From Bacteroidales bacterium UBA4331 (GTDB taxonomy: Bacteria; Bacteroidota; Bacteroidia; Bacteroidales; Paludibacteraceae), in the NCBI GenBank assembly GCA_002394395.1, contig DGTR01000008.1, positions 1 to 64,000 on the forward strand: a DNA stretch of 64,000 bases. Reading direction: 5' to 3'. The notes below the pieces were generated by a model. It was given only the letters and a program-made list of their open reading frames with translations. It searched no databases and was not told where the DNA came from. Shown one piece after another: positions 34,561 through 44,162 of the stretch. Both the position numbers and the translations under genes were made by a program. Positions within the stretch are counted from its first letter, which is position 1, and every line of letters starts with the position of its first letter.

Positions 34561-36180
34561 CTAATTAATTATTTTTAATTGCACTATGGCATAACGGCCG
34601 TTTCTGTATTTCCATTTCACTTCCGTCGGGACGCCGTAATGGTCTTCTATCTGCGATTGGACTATCTTTATTCGGGAATTCTCCCGCTCGTAATTCCGAT
34701 CCGTGAAGATGTACATCTCATCCCTCAACAACGCACGATAACTATGCCCCATAGGTTTGTTCAGTGGCAGCCACGTGGTCCATCCTAAGGTATATTTGCG
34801 GATTTGATACGGCCATATATGCCATGGATTCATTGCATCAACACGCATTGTACTGCCTATTGTCACAATAGATGCCTCATTCGGCACCCGGTCCAACAAA
34901 GGCTGCTGCAATAAGGTCCAATGCGCACGTTGATAACCGGCATAGAGTTGCGCCTGGCGTATCTGATAACCGTACCAGCCGCATAAACACAGCAGCGCAA
35001 TCTCAATACCCCAACGCCTTTTGAGACCTGTCGTCTTCGGCAATAACATAAAATCCGTCATCAGCAACGGCAGCAACATGCAAAGGAACACACGGTTTTT
35101 TAGAAATCCATCCAGACTCACATGAATCATCAGCGCCGCCATGAAAAACGAGTACAAGATCAGGAAGATATACTTCGACCTGTTTCCCGTCGTGAGAATC
35201 ATCAGCACCAACAACACCGTGAGAATCGTTAATTCCACCGCATACTTTTCAAGCCGGTGCAGGTTCTGTGCCTGCGTTTGGATCGGCATGTTATCCACCA
35301 CAGCGCTGATCTGTCGTATCGTCGGCAGGTCTATTTGTTCGGGATCAGGAATGAAACTGAGCAGCAGCCTGTAATCCGTCCACTCCACTCCTTCGGGCAG
35401 TTGTTCCGGCTGCAGTTGATACGCATTAGGATTGTCGTTCAGTTGTGCGCGCAGTTGATTGTACTCGCGGTAGTATTTCCATTCCGGGTCACTCTCATAT
35501 ACATATCTATTAACCATACGGCACCCTACTACCGCCATCAGCATCACTACAACCGCCATATACTTACGCCATTCCAGGCGGTACGTATAGACAATAATCG
35601 GCGCCATCAGCAGCCCCACTAATCCTGCTGCCATGAACCGGATCAGCGCCGCTATTACAATCATCACCACACCACTCCACCGGGCTTTTTTACTCTCCCT
35701 GAGCAGTAACATGCACCCCGCCAGACAAACCAGCCCCGCAGTCGTCGTGAACTGCAAGGCTACGATGATTCGCACCCAAAGGACATATAGCACTATGATC
35801 CACAACCACCGCTCCCACGACGAGCGGTTCTCCATCGTCAACACGAAATACACCAACACGCTCATCGACAGCACATGCAGCGCCGCAAAAGCAAGCGTGT
35901 ACCACTCAACCGCTTTCGTGAGCCCGTACAAAAAGGCCAATACAGCACCGTAAATGACGTTGATATATACCAGATGGCAATCCGGCGTACCGGAATAAGC
36001 TCCATTGACAATCATCGCCATCATGATGTCATCGTTTTCCTCAAACTGTAACGGCAACACCGCTGCCATCAGCGCAAAGAACGCGACATTCACTCCGAGT
36101 ACTATGTATTTTAGCCCTTTCACCTTTTCACCATTAAGCGGCTCTGCCGCGTCACCATTAATCACTCCACCATTAATCAC
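34561..36180 (-). CDS. Multi-spanning membrane protein of the glycan cluster
   Basis: About 539 residues with roughly ten membrane helices and a soluble region of about 100 residues near 220-320. The layout is like GT-C glycosyltransferases or Wzy-type polymerases, but I recognise no family. The start is taken as GTG at 36180, which forms a GTGA overlap with the stop of the preceding gene. Another candidate is GTG at 36123, beyond the repeat that encodes INGGVINGD. The frame extends to 36237 but would then run into the upstream gene. Confidence 0.6.
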   Translation of the reverse strand: MINGGVINGDAAEPLNGEKVKGLKYIVLGVNVAFFALMAAVLPLQFEENDDIMMAMIVNGAYSGTPDCHLVYINVIYGAVLAFLYGLTKAVEWYTLAFAALHVLSMSVLVYFVLTMENRSSWERWLWIIVLYVLWVRIIVALQFTTTAGLVCLAGCMLLLRESKKARWSGVVMIVIAALIRFMAAGLVGLLMAPIIVYTYRLEWRKYMAVVVMLMAVVGCRMVNRYVYESDPEWKYYREYNQLRAQLNDNPNAYQLQPEQLPEGVEWTDYRLLLSFIPDPEQIDLPTIRQISAVVDNMPIQTQAQNLHRLEKYAVELTILTVLLVLMILTTGNRSKYIFLILYSFFMAALMIHVSLDGFLKNRVFLCMLLPLLMTDFMLLPKTTGLKRRWGIEIALLCLCGWYGYQIRQAQLYAGYQRAHWTLLQQPLLDRVPNEASIVTIGSTMRVDAMNPWHIWPYQIRKYTLGWTTWLPLNKPMGHSYRALLRDEMYIFTDRNYERENSRIKIVQSQIEDHYGVPTEVKWKYRNGRYAIVQLKIIN

Positions 36181-36184
36181 TCCC
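36154..36184. repeat. ACCATTAATCACTCC direct repeat
   Basis: Two adjacent copies of (C)ACCATTAATCACTCC. It supplies the stop of one gene and the start of the next. Confidence 0.65.
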
Positions 36185-37298
36185 ACTTCCTGTCTTTGGC
36201 AAACAGCCTTCCCACGCCATGCAGGATGATGGCCCATTTCATGTGCCGTGCATACGAAGGGCTATATTGCGCGATCCGGTCTGCATTTCTCATCCTCACC
36301 ATCATCGTCCGCCATTTGCGCACAAACCGATGGATGATTTTCAACGATTGCGGTCCTTCCCCATTCACTTTTTCCTCCTCCGCCATCAATCGACCCGCTA
36401 ACATATCTTCCAACATCCGCTGGGCTCGCGGTGCGACCTTTTCCGAGTAGAAAAGAGACTTATGTAAGGGTAATCCTAGACCATAGACAAGGGAATAAGC
36501 GTATATCTGCCATACGTCCATGAGGTGTAAGGACCGCAAATAACGCTCCAAACGATCCTTATCTATCTGCTCAGCGGTATGATTCAGCAACAATGCCAAG
36601 TCGCATAACTGCCGTACATTCGCCCCTTTGGACATCACATGTTCCCAGGAATGCAGCATGATTAACAACGCATTGAATGTCTTCTCCGGTACGCGCACCT
36701 CTAATCCCTCATCGCTCATCACTAATCGCTCACTCTTCTCCATCCCCTCTTTCTCTATAGCCGCATACCGTTTCTCATCTATCGGGTGCTGCAGGTCAAT
36801 CGTCACACGGTGGGTCTCTATCGAAACACCGTCTGCTATGATGTTATAATGTTTGTAGTGATCCAACTCCTCATCGAATTTCAGCGCCTCAGGAAAAGCC
36901 TCACGAATCGCCGCACATGCCGGATGGTACTGCTCTTTTCCCACAAATAAATCTATATCACCCCACTGACGTTGTTCTGGAGATGGGTAATAAGCTGCGA
37001 GTCCTGCACCTTTCATCAGCACCGCACGAATCCCCGCCTTCTCCATTGCCTGCCATGCCTGACGCAGTTTGATAGACATATGCGCTTGCGTCTGCATCGT
37101 GTGCATGCACACGCCTTTCATTTGCACCCGCGCGTACGAAGAAAGAGAGGTATCCGCCAATACGGACGGATAGACCAAAGCACCCGTACCTTGCATTGCA
37201 TGCAGACGTAATAAGCCCTCCGTATCTTCCTCGGGCCACACTACCGGCTCACCCCATAGGGCGGCGCGGACTTGCCGTATATAAGTATCAAACATCAA
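36177..37298 (-). CDS. Nucleotidyltransferase-family protein
   Basis: A 373-residue protein resembling the uncharacterised nucleotidyltransferase family (PF14907-like) found in exopolysaccharide clusters. The core motif is VLMKGAGLAAYYPSPEQRQWGDIDLFV near residues 92-118, giving the G-S-like loop and the DxD metal pair of a polymerase-beta-type fold. A later acidic residue may lie in SIETHRVTID. SERLVMSDEGLEV near 190 derives from a word repeat. Its acceptor is unknown. Confidence 0.75.
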   Translation of the reverse strand: MMFDTYIRQVRAALWGEPVVWPEEDTEGLLRLHAMQGTGALVYPSVLADTSLSSYARVQMKGVCMHTMQTQAHMSIKLRQAWQAMEKAGIRAVLMKGAGLAAYYPSPEQRQWGDIDLFVGKEQYHPACAAIREAFPEALKFDEELDHYKHYNIIADGVSIETHRVTIDLQHPIDEKRYAAIEKEGMEKSERLVMSDEGLEVRVPEKTFNALLIMLHSWEHVMSKGANVRQLCDLALLLNHTAEQIDKDRLERYLRSLHLMDVWQIYAYSLVYGLGLPLHKSLFYSEKVAPRAQRMLEDMLAGRLMAEEEKVNGEGPQSLKIIHRFVRKWRTMMVRMRNADRIAQYSPSYARHMKWAIILHGVGRLFAKDRKWE

Positions 37299-37317
37299 AT
37301 CTAAAATCTCAAATCAG

Positions 37318-38832
37318 CTATGCCGAATGCGTCTTTCGCGTCACGATGGACCGCATGGTTAAAAAGAAATACTTGATATCTGTCCTAATCGGGTGCTCCA
37401 GGTACTCCGTCAGGTATTTGTCTTCACTCGCAAACAGCTCGTCGAACGTGTTCGGATGGTCGATATAGAAAGGCGGGATGAGTCCCGGTTTGGACTTCGT
37501 GCGTTTCTCTTGCAGCCACTCTGGGTAGGTCTCAAACATCGTCTTACTCAACGGCCGTACGCCGACTAACTTCACGTCCCGTTTGAACCAGTTAATCAAC
37601 ATCGGCAACTCGTCCAGCCAGTACTTACGCATGAACTTGCCCCAGGTCGTGATTCGCCAGTCGTCATTGCTCTTATCGGAGATGTCCATACCGCCACGGG
37701 CATCGAACACGTATTTCTGGATGTACTCAGCATACGGATGCATGGTACGGAACTTATAGAAATACCGGATCTCTTTGTTTTTACAAACCCGCGGCAGTTT
37801 GATCAGCGGGCCGTACACCTTCAGTTGTTCCTGCGGGTACGGTTGGGAGTGACGATGCGCAAAGACATATTCTATATGCCCCATCGGCACGATCTCATCC
37901 ACCTCAAAACCGCAGTAATAAAGTCGTCCCAGTACCTCCGTCTTACTCAACATGCGCTTTCTTCCTTTCGTCACGTCGTAGTACAGACGGCTTGTCAGCA
38001 TGAGGCGCGGCAGCACGCGCTTACGGAAGAAATAGAGGCAATAGACGATCCAGTTCAGACCCGGAGGGAACTTGGCTAAGAGCTTGGATTTCATGTACTC
38101 CTGCGGACGGTAGCAACAAACGTATATACCATCATCCGGCAACTTCTGGTTGACGATACAGAACCGCCGGTTGATGCCTTTGGCGTCGTTCAGCAGCGTC
38201 AAATCGACGAGCGTCTTATACTGGTAATCGGGTATCTGCAGGAAGGCGAAACGGTTTCGGTCACAGATCACCTTGGTCTGCCGGGAATCCAACCTTGCCC
38301 TTTTGCGCAGCATGTAGTAATCGGCCTCGGTCGTGACGGACAGTACCGATTGATGGATGGACTGGATCGACTCCTGCCGCCTTTTCTCATCGGGTCGCGT
38401 GACCTGCGCGTTCTTACGTTGCTCGATCTGCATCGCCGGTACGGTCATGTTCGTCGCATACTTCCAGTAATGCGCAGCGAACACCAGCACCGTCTCTATA
38501 GCCCCTACAATCAGTACTGACCAGGTCGCTACTTTCGGCGACAGTTGGTACGGCAGTTGCGGCAATACCCACCAGATCAGACCAATCAGGATAGCCGCGT
38601 CAGCAACTAATGACACCATCGCCTGCCATAGCCATGCCTCTTTATACGAGCGGTAGAGTTGCACCACGAAACCGATTAGAACCCACAGCACCGCCAACAC
38701 GCCGTACATGCTCCAATAAGCAGCGATCGAACTCTTCGCATCGATCCACCGCCAGAGCATGCAAAGCAGTGCCATCACTACCCAGATCAGCAGATCTGCC
38801 GCTACCCTCTTATACCATCCTTCGCGTATCAT
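37318..38832 (-). CDS. Bacterial sugar transferase with N-terminal membrane domain
   Basis: A 504-residue protein. Four helices (about residues 10-125) precede a variable soluble domain and a C-terminal sugar-transferase domain (PF02397 type): YKFRTMHPYAEYIQ near 345, ITTWGKFMRKYWLDELPMLINWFKRDVKLVGVRP near 385-420, and SKPGLIPPF. Enzymes of this class start glycan synthesis by moving a sugar-1-phosphate onto undecaprenyl phosphate. The usual membrane-associated helix just before the domain is atypical here. It overlaps the MMPL gene by four bases. Confidence 0.82.
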   Translation of the reverse strand: MIREGWYKRVAADLLIWVVMALLCMLWRWIDAKSSIAAYWSMYGVLAVLWVLIGFVVQLYRSYKEAWLWQAMVSLVADAAILIGLIWWVLPQLPYQLSPKVATWSVLIVGAIETVLVFAAHYWKYATNMTVPAMQIEQRKNAQVTRPDEKRRQESIQSIHQSVLSVTTEADYYMLRKRARLDSRQTKVICDRNRFAFLQIPDYQYKTLVDLTLLNDAKGINRRFCIVNQKLPDDGIYVCCYRPQEYMKSKLLAKFPPGLNWIVYCLYFFRKRVLPRLMLTSRLYYDVTKGRKRMLSKTEVLGRLYYCGFEVDEIVPMGHIEYVFAHRHSQPYPQEQLKVYGPLIKLPRVCKNKEIRYFYKFRTMHPYAEYIQKYVFDARGGMDISDKSNDDWRITTWGKFMRKYWLDELPMLINWFKRDVKLVGVRPLSKTMFETYPEWLQEKRTKSKPGLIPPFYIDHPNTFDELFASEDKYLTEYLEHPIRTDIKYFFLTMRSIVTRKTHSA

Positions 38833-41800
38833 TCTTCGCCTGTATATCTGTTTTTCTTACCGTAAACAACCCACTTGTCCAGCGCTACCAATACGGCCGG
38901 TACGACGGTCAGCGTCAGCACGACCGCAACGAACGCACCTACCGCCAGACAGCCGACAATATTACTGATCATCAGATCGTCGATAAACAACGCCATCGCA
39001 CCCGGACCGATGACCATAATGATTCCTGAGGTCAAGATCGTCCGTATCGAACCTCTGTAGGCCGCACACACCGCATCCACCGGCAGAGACGTCTTACGGA
39101 ACTCGCGGTAGTAGTTCGCGAAGAGTATGCCGTAATCAATCGTCGCTCCCATGAGGATCGCCTGCACGATGAGGTATGCTAAATAGAGCATCTGTCCCGA
39201 CACCACACCGGCTACTACCACGTTCACATATACCGCCGTCATCACCGCTACCACAAGGATCGTCGGCACAATGACTGAACGGAACGTGAGGGCGACGATG
39301 AGGAAGATCGACAAGATCGTCAGCAGTGACACCACGTTCATCTCATGGTCAAAGCCGTCCCGCATCTCCGTGTACATCACCGACTCGCCGACGTAATAAT
39401 GCTCGTGTTCGAGCCGTGCGTCCGCTAAGGACGTGAGCAGTTCCACGAAATCATAGGTCTCTTTCGACTCCGGCGGCAGCGTGGAAAGTACGACGAGCAA
39501 GGAGTGTTTCTCCTTGCGCAGTTGCCCTAAACCGTCCTGTACTTGCGCCTTAATGCCTTTCGCTTGCGCGCTCATACTATCCGGTAAGAGTTCCGCTATC
39601 CGCGGGTCATACACCAGAGTATCACAAAGGAAATTCAGCAACGGTCCGAAACCCAGCTTCAACGTATCTGCCGAGCTGTGAACCGAGCCGTAATAATCGT
39701 ATAACAAGGACATCTGCGCAGGTGTCACAGGGTCAAAATGCACATCCGACAGCTTCATCAACCTCGCTAACTTAGCCGCCATTTGGTCGGCGGTATAGGT
39801 CTTCTCGCCGAACACCAACTCCGAGAATAACTCTGCCTGCTGATCCGCTTTGCTCGGGCCTTTCTGCTTTGGTGCCTCGGGTTTCTCTTTCGTCTGCGTC
39901 ACCACCACTGCAGCTCTTGTCGTGTCGGTGCTGTGCAGTGAGCGTTGCATCTGGGCTAAGTTGCTCACCATCTGCGCGGCATCTTCTTCCGTCGGTTGTT
40001 TGGCAACCGGAACGGCTTTCTTCGGAGGATTAGCAATCGCCAATAACTCCTCGTCCGTGAAATCTTCTATACCAAACGCCCGCAGCAGTATATTCAGCGC
40101 TTTCGGCGTCAGGGAAGCATTCTTATCCGCCAGGTCCATGAGGTACGCACGCTGGCCTAATAAGGTCCGTTGTTCGTCGGAGATCATGCCGGCGAGCCCC
40201 TTCCTTTGGAACAAGTCATCCACCAGCAGATGGACGTACTCTAACGGCGTCAGTTTCTTCGCTTTGCCCGGCGCGTAACCATACACAAGCTGCGTCTGGA
40301 TCTGCGTCGAACCGATGAAGATAGACATCTCCTTCACGCTCATCGGCAGACGGATAGCTGCCGTGTCGGTCAGTTTGCGCATCTCTACGGAGATAGCCGA
40401 CGTCTGCGTCGCGTTCAGGCGCTCGATGAACGGCACCACCGCAATCTTCTCCACCTCCACACTCGGCATCTCTACGCTGTCTTCGTCAATCGCCATCATC
40501 GCCGGACTGATCGTCAGCGGTGCGATCGTCTCACGTACCGGCACTACGGTATCCACCAACTCCTCTGAAGGCTGATGGCTGACATCTGATTTCTGATTGC
40601 TGACGGCTTCCTTCTTCGGTTCTGCCGGTGCGACATCCAACATCGACTGCAACGCCTCTATCTGCTCCTTCATCTCATCGTCCAGATAAGATGACAGCAA
40701 GGGGTTATTCGCAACGTTCGTATGTAAGAACCGTGCGACATCCGGGAACGCTAACCGCTGCTCTTCGTCGCCTTTCGCTTCCAAGTAATACAGCAGCCGC
40801 ATCGTCTCCGGCGTCAAGGCATCCAATGCCTCTGCCGGCACCGTCGTGCCTTGAGGCATCATATCTTTGAAATCCGTCAGTAAGGACTTCACATGGCTCG
40901 CCATCTCCGCCGGCATCAGAGGCCGGCTCATCAGCGTAGGATACGAGATCACGCTCTGGATACCCGGTTGCGCAATCAGGCTGTCCACCAACTCGTACAC
41001 TTGTCCCTCGTCCTGCGTGTTATACACCAGCACAAACGGGTTCGGCGAAGGGAAGATCTTCTCGATCTCGGATTCTTTCTCTGCGGAGAAGAAGATGGTC
41101 GTTTGTTGCGACAAGTACCATGACCCGCCGAACAAGATCACTGCGCCTACTGCCATCGGTAGTTTATGCCGCGATACGAACCGTGCCAGACCGTCCGTCG
41201 GAGGCACATAGGCTTTCTTGGCGGTCTTGTTGATGGTCTTACGGAAAAGCATCATCAGCGACGGCATCGCCGTGAAGGTGCAGATGAGCGAACAAACAAC
41301 GCCTTTAGCCAGCACCACGCCCATGTCCGCACCGATCTTCAGCCGCATGAAACACAACATCAACAGACCTACAACGGTTGTCAGCGCCGAAGAAAGGATC
41401 GACGGAGCGGCTTTCTTGATAGCCCGGTTTGCCGCCAGCACTGCGGTCTTACGGTCGGTATGCTCGTCCTGCTCCTGGCGATAGCGGTTCAGCAGCACGA
41501 TACAGTAGTCCAGCGACAAGACAGCCTGCAGGATCGAACCGATGAAGTTCGTCGTGATAGAGACAGACGGCAGCAGTGCATTCGTGCCCATGTTCAGCAA
41601 GATAGCAAGACCCGTGGTCATAAGGATCACCACCGGCTCAAACCAACTCTGCGCCATCACAAACAGCACCACCATGATCAGCACGGCGGCAAAGATCATC
41701 ACGGAGATCGGCGGCGTCGCACCGTCCTGGCTCGTCTCCACCACGCAGTTCCCGCCGAAACGGTTACTGATCTGCTTACCCAAAGCTTTCTGATCCACGG

Positions 41801-42137
41801 ACTTCGGTACGTCAAGGTCAAAGACCGTGTGGGTGCTGTCCGCCGAATAGCGGTACGACACCCCGCGCACATCTTCGTAACCCTCTAACAAAGTGCGGAT
41901 ACCCGGCACCTCGTTCGGCCGCATCCCTTCGAACATCACATGAACATCCGCTCCGGACATCTGCGCCGACGAACCGAACTCGTTCATGACGATCTCCAGA
42001 CCGCTTTTCATCTGGCTGTCGTCCGGCAGGTATTTCGTCATGTCGGCATTGACGTTCACATGCAGCATCATAATACCGCTCACTACCGCCAACGCCAACG
42101 TGATCACTAATAATATGTAGTGGAAACTACGCCTCAA
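38829..42137 (-). CDS. MMPL/RND-superfamily exporter
   Basis: A 1102-residue membrane protein with two MMPL modules, each one helix, a large periplasmic loop and five helices. The first periplasmic loop starts NADMTKYLPDDSQMKSGLEI. The second is very long (about residues 330-850) and charged, and contains the repeat-encoded segment VSNQKSDVSHQPSEE. Families of this type export lipids or hopanoids. The position ahead of the sugar transferase suggests a lipid or glycolipid substrate, which is only an inference. Confidence 0.82.
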   Translation of the reverse strand: MRRSFHYILLVITLALAVVSGIMMLHVNVNADMTKYLPDDSQMKSGLEIVMNEFGSSAQMSGADVHVMFEGMRPNEVPGIRTLLEGYEDVRGVSYRYSADSTHTVFDLDVPKSVDQKALGKQISNRFGGNCVVETSQDGATPPISVMIFAAVLIMVVLFVMAQSWFEPVVILMTTGLAILLNMGTNALLPSVSITTNFIGSILQAVLSLDYCIVLLNRYRQEQDEHTDRKTAVLAANRAIKKAAPSILSSALTTVVGLLMLCFMRLKIGADMGVVLAKGVVCSLICTFTAMPSLMMLFRKTINKTAKKAYVPPTDGLARFVSRHKLPMAVGAVILFGGSWYLSQQTTIFFSAEKESEIEKIFPSPNPFVLVYNTQDEGQVYELVDSLIAQPGIQSVISYPTLMSRPLMPAEMASHVKSLLTDFKDMMPQGTTVPAEALDALTPETMRLLYYLEAKGDEEQRLAFPDVARFLHTNVANNPLLSSYLDDEMKEQIEALQSMLDVAPAEPKKEAVSNQKSDVSHQPSEELVDTVVPVRETIAPLTISPAMMAIDEDSVEMPSVEVEKIAVVPFIERLNATQTSAISVEMRKLTDTAAIRLPMSVKEMSIFIGSTQIQTQLVYGYAPGKAKKLTPLEYVHLLVDDLFQRKGLAGMISDEQRTLLGQRAYLMDLADKNASLTPKALNILLRAFGIEDFTDEELLAIANPPKKAVPVAKQPTEEDAAQMVSNLAQMQRSLHSTDTTRAAVVVTQTKEKPEAPKQKGPSKADQQAELFSELVFGEKTYTADQMAAKLARLMKLSDVHFDPVTPAQMSLLYDYYGSVHSSADTLKLGFGPLLNFLCDTLVYDPRIAELLPDSMSAQAKGIKAQVQDGLGQLRKEKHSLLVVLSTLPPESKETYDFVELLTSLADARLEHEHYYVGESVMYTEMRDGFDHEMNVVSLLTILSIFLIVALTFRSVIVPTILVVAVMTAVYVNVVVAGVVSGQMLYLAYLIVQAILMGATIDYGILFANYYREFRKTSLPVDAVCAAYRGSIRTILTSGIIMVIGPGAMALFIDDLMISNIVGCLAVGAFVAVVLTLTVVPAVLVALDKWVVYGKKNRYTGEE
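40571..40604. repeat. Short word repeat in MMPL gene
   Basis: GCTGATGGCTGACATCTGA and TTTCTGATTGCTGAC words, in frame. Confidence 0.55.
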
Positions 42138-42175
42138 CTTTAAACTTTAAACTTTCAACTTTAAACTTTCAACTT
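42138..42175. repeat. ACTTTAA word repeat between rluB-like and MMPL genes
   Basis: Five AACTTT(A/C) units of period seven fill the whole gap. Confidence 0.8.
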
Positions 42176-43248
42176 TAAAACTGTCCCATTTGCAGGAACG
42201 CTACCTCTTTCGGGGTCAGGAAACGCCATTTACCGCGACCTACGTTCTTCTTCGTCAAGCCGGCGAAAGATACGCGGTCCAGATTCACCACTTTATACCC
42301 TACTTTCTCGAAGATACGACGAACAACGCGGTTCTGACCCGAGTGGATCTCCAGGCCGATATGCTTGCGGTCCTGTTTGGGGAACTCCAGCGCATCGGGG
42401 ATGATACGCTCGTCGTCCAGTGTCACACCGGCACGGATGATCGCTTCATCTACTTCCTCCAACTCATGATCCAGCGTCACCGCGTAGATCTTCTTCTTGT
42501 TGTATTTCGGGTGCGTCAGTTTGGCTGCCAGATCGCCGTCATTGGTCAGCAGCAGCACACCGGTTGTGTTTCTGTCCAGACGACCTACCGGATAAATACG
42601 CTCCGGGCAAGCGTTACGTACGATGTCGATCACCGTGTGACGCTCTTGCGGATCATCGGTCGTCGTCACCGTGTTCTTCGGCTTGTTGAGCAGGATATAC
42701 ACCTTGCGCTCACGACGAACAGGCTGGTCGTGGAAACGAATGTCATCCGTCGGCAGCACTTTAGCGCCCAACGAATCTACCGTCACGCCGTTGACGGTGA
42801 TCACACCGGCTTGAATGAAATCATCGGCCTCGCGACGCGAACAGATACCTGCGTTCGCCAGGTACTTGTTCAGACGTACCGGCTTCGTCGGATCTTCGTG
42901 TTGCTCACGATACGCTTGTTGTTTACGGTTGGAATACACACCGTTGTTACGGTTCGGCTTCTTGAATCCGAAGCCCTGCGGACGACGCTCGCCGCCTTCG
43001 TGGCTGAACGAACGGCTCTCACCATCACGGCGAAAACGCGGACGGCTCTCGCCATCATGGCTGAAATGCGGACGGCTCTCGCCATCATGGCTGAAATGCG
43101 GACGGCTCTCGCCATCATGGTTAAACGGTCGGCTCTCACCATCACGGTGAAAACGGGGACGCGGAGCATGCATCGGCGCTCCTTCTTCACGGCGGAAACG
43201 CGGTCTTGGCTTGCGCTCGCCGTCATTGTTGTTGAACTTGTCAAACAT
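42175..43248 (-). CDS. rRNA pseudouridine synthase, RluB/RsuA family, with repeat-rich N-terminus
   Basis: A 357-residue protein. The S4 RNA-binding domain (VRLNKYLANAGICSRREADDFI) lies near residue 125, and the catalytic aspartate is in VGRLDRNTTGVLLLTNDG near 225. The first 110 residues are Arg/His/Gly-rich, with five tandem copies of a 9-10 residue unit around DGESRPHFSH encoded by a 30-base DNA repeat. Arg-rich tails are common in Bacteroidetes homologues. The start MFDKFNNNDGERK is chosen because the longer frame begins in non-conserved sequence. Confidence 0.9.
   Translation of the reverse strand: MFDKFNNNDGERKPRPRFRREEGAPMHAPRPRFHRDGESRPFNHDGESRPHFSHDGESRPHFSHDGESRPRFRRDGESRSFSHEGGERRPQGFGFKKPNRNNGVYSNRKQQAYREQHEDPTKPVRLNKYLANAGICSRREADDFIQAGVITVNGVTVDSLGAKVLPTDDIRFHDQPVRRERKVYILLNKPKNTVTTTDDPQERHTVIDIVRNACPERIYPVGRLDRNTTGVLLLTNDGDLAAKLTHPKYNKKKIYAVTLDHELEEVDEAIIRAGVTLDDERIIPDALEFPKQDRKHIGLEIHSGQNRVVRRIFEKVGYKVVNLDRVSFAGLTKKNVGRGKWRFLTPKEVAFLQMGQF
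43010..43155. repeat. 30-base tandem repeats in pseudouridine synthase gene
   Basis: About five units starting GGCTCTCGCCATCATGG, mostly 30 bases with one of 27. They encode the DGESRPHFSH repeats. Confidence 0.8.
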
Positions 43249-43365
43249 GTTTGTTAGTTTCTTTAAAAAATTGTTGTACTTTTGCGCTCTGTTGATCGAA
43301 CGCGTAGTAACCCCTCTCGGGCTACATACGTGCGTCACGCACGCGTTAATAATAAATAAGGTGAA

Positions 43366-43421
43366 AAGGCAAAAGGTACATTTCCCTTTCGCCTTTAACC
43401 ATTAGCCTTTCGCCTTTATCA
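43366..43421. repeat. CTTTCGCCTTT word repeat downstream of rpmF
   Basis: Variants of CCCTTTCGCCTTTAACC and GCCTTTCGCCTTTATC, plus AAAAGGCAAAAGG on the same strand, between rpmF and the pseudouridine synthase gene. Confidence 0.6.
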
Positions 43422-43601
43422 AGCCTCTGCCTGCTCGATTGCCAATTTACCACGGTAGTATCCGCAGCTCGGGCAAACGGTGTGGTAGATGTGCAGTGCT
43501 CCGCAGTTCGGGCATGTTGCCAGTGTCGGAGCTTTTACTACGTCATGCGTACGACGTTTCGCTTGTCTGGTGTGGCTTTGTCTTCTTTTAGGATGTGCCA
43601 T
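43419..43601 (-). CDS. rpmF: Ribosomal protein bL32
   Basis: A 60-residue ribosomal protein beginning MAHPKRRQSHTRQAKRRTH, with the zinc-binding cysteine pairs CPNCG and CPSCG. It follows the yceD-like gene, the usual arrangement. The expected plsX and fabH are not here; a pseudouridine synthase and the glycan cluster follow instead. Confidence 0.97.
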   Translation of the reverse strand: MAHPKRRQSHTRQAKRRTHDVVKAPTLATCPNCGALHIYHTVCPSCGYYRGKLAIEQAEA

Positions 43602-43643
43602 AATATTTTACTGTTTTAAATGTTTTACTAATAAATTTACTTT

Positions 43644-43680
43644 CCCCGCCCCTCCATGGGGAGGTCGGAAGGGGGCTTTA
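43644..43680. repeat. GC-rich palindromic element, copy 5
   Basis: Inverted relative to copies 1 and 4: CCTCCATGGGGAGGTCGG followed by AAGGGGGCTTTA. It abuts the stop codon of the yceD-like gene. Confidence 0.75.
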
Positions 43681-44145
43681 TTCTTCGGGTTCCGGCTCGT
43701 CACATAGGTGATCTTGGAGGAGAAGTTCCATTTGCTTATTGCACTCACCCGCCTGGTGACAGTGAACGACCGGAATATTAATACTTACTATTTCATACGC
43801 GAGCCAAGTCAAATCCAACACATCATTAGAAGCCCTTGGCTCATCATTGAGCGACTCGTTCGCGCTCATTTCATCATTGGGAGACGACGTCTCCGAAGCG
43901 TCTATTTCAAGGGACATCGGGTCGAGGCACCGGTCACACGTTACAAACACAGTCCCATGAACTGCTATCGTGAGCCAATAATCCTCCTCCCGGAGATTAA
44001 GCACTATCTTGGCTTCCACTTTCCCGCCTAATACCTCCGTCTTTTCTAACTCCTTAAAAAAGCCGTCATCCAGCGTTACTTCGAACTCGTGAGTGCCTGT
44101 TTTCAGGCGCTTCAGATCGATCGTATAGTGGCTTTCCATGCTCAT
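43678..44145 (-). CDS. yceD: YceD/DUF177-family protein
   Basis: A 155-residue protein of the family encoded just ahead of rpmF in most bacteria and linked to 23S rRNA accumulation. The core shows VTCDRCLDPMSLEID near 83, and a second cysteine pair lies in the HCHQAGEC segment near 130. The acidic tail is normal. The region around residues 100-120 (ETSSPNDEMSANESLNDEPRA is not conserved in sequence) is acidic. It is first in the operon, behind its own promoter. Confidence 0.85.
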   Translation of the reverse strand: MSMESHYTIDLKRLKTGTHEFEVTLDDGFFKELEKTEVLGGKVEAKIVLNLREEDYWLTIAVHGTVFVTCDRCLDPMSLEIDASETSSPNDEMSANESLNDEPRASNDVLDLTWLAYEIVSINIPVVHCHQAGECNKQMELLLQDHLCDEPEPEE

Positions 44146-44162
44146 AAGCGCAAAATCGGCTG

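Noticed and set aside
42190..43257. A 355-codon plus-strand open frame
   Set aside because: Mirrors the pseudouridine synthase gene; its repeats are those of the real gene read backwards.
43251..43284. TTG and TACTTTTG on the plus strand near the pseudouridine synthase start
   Set aside because: The spacing is 23 rather than 20, and no plus-strand gene follows.
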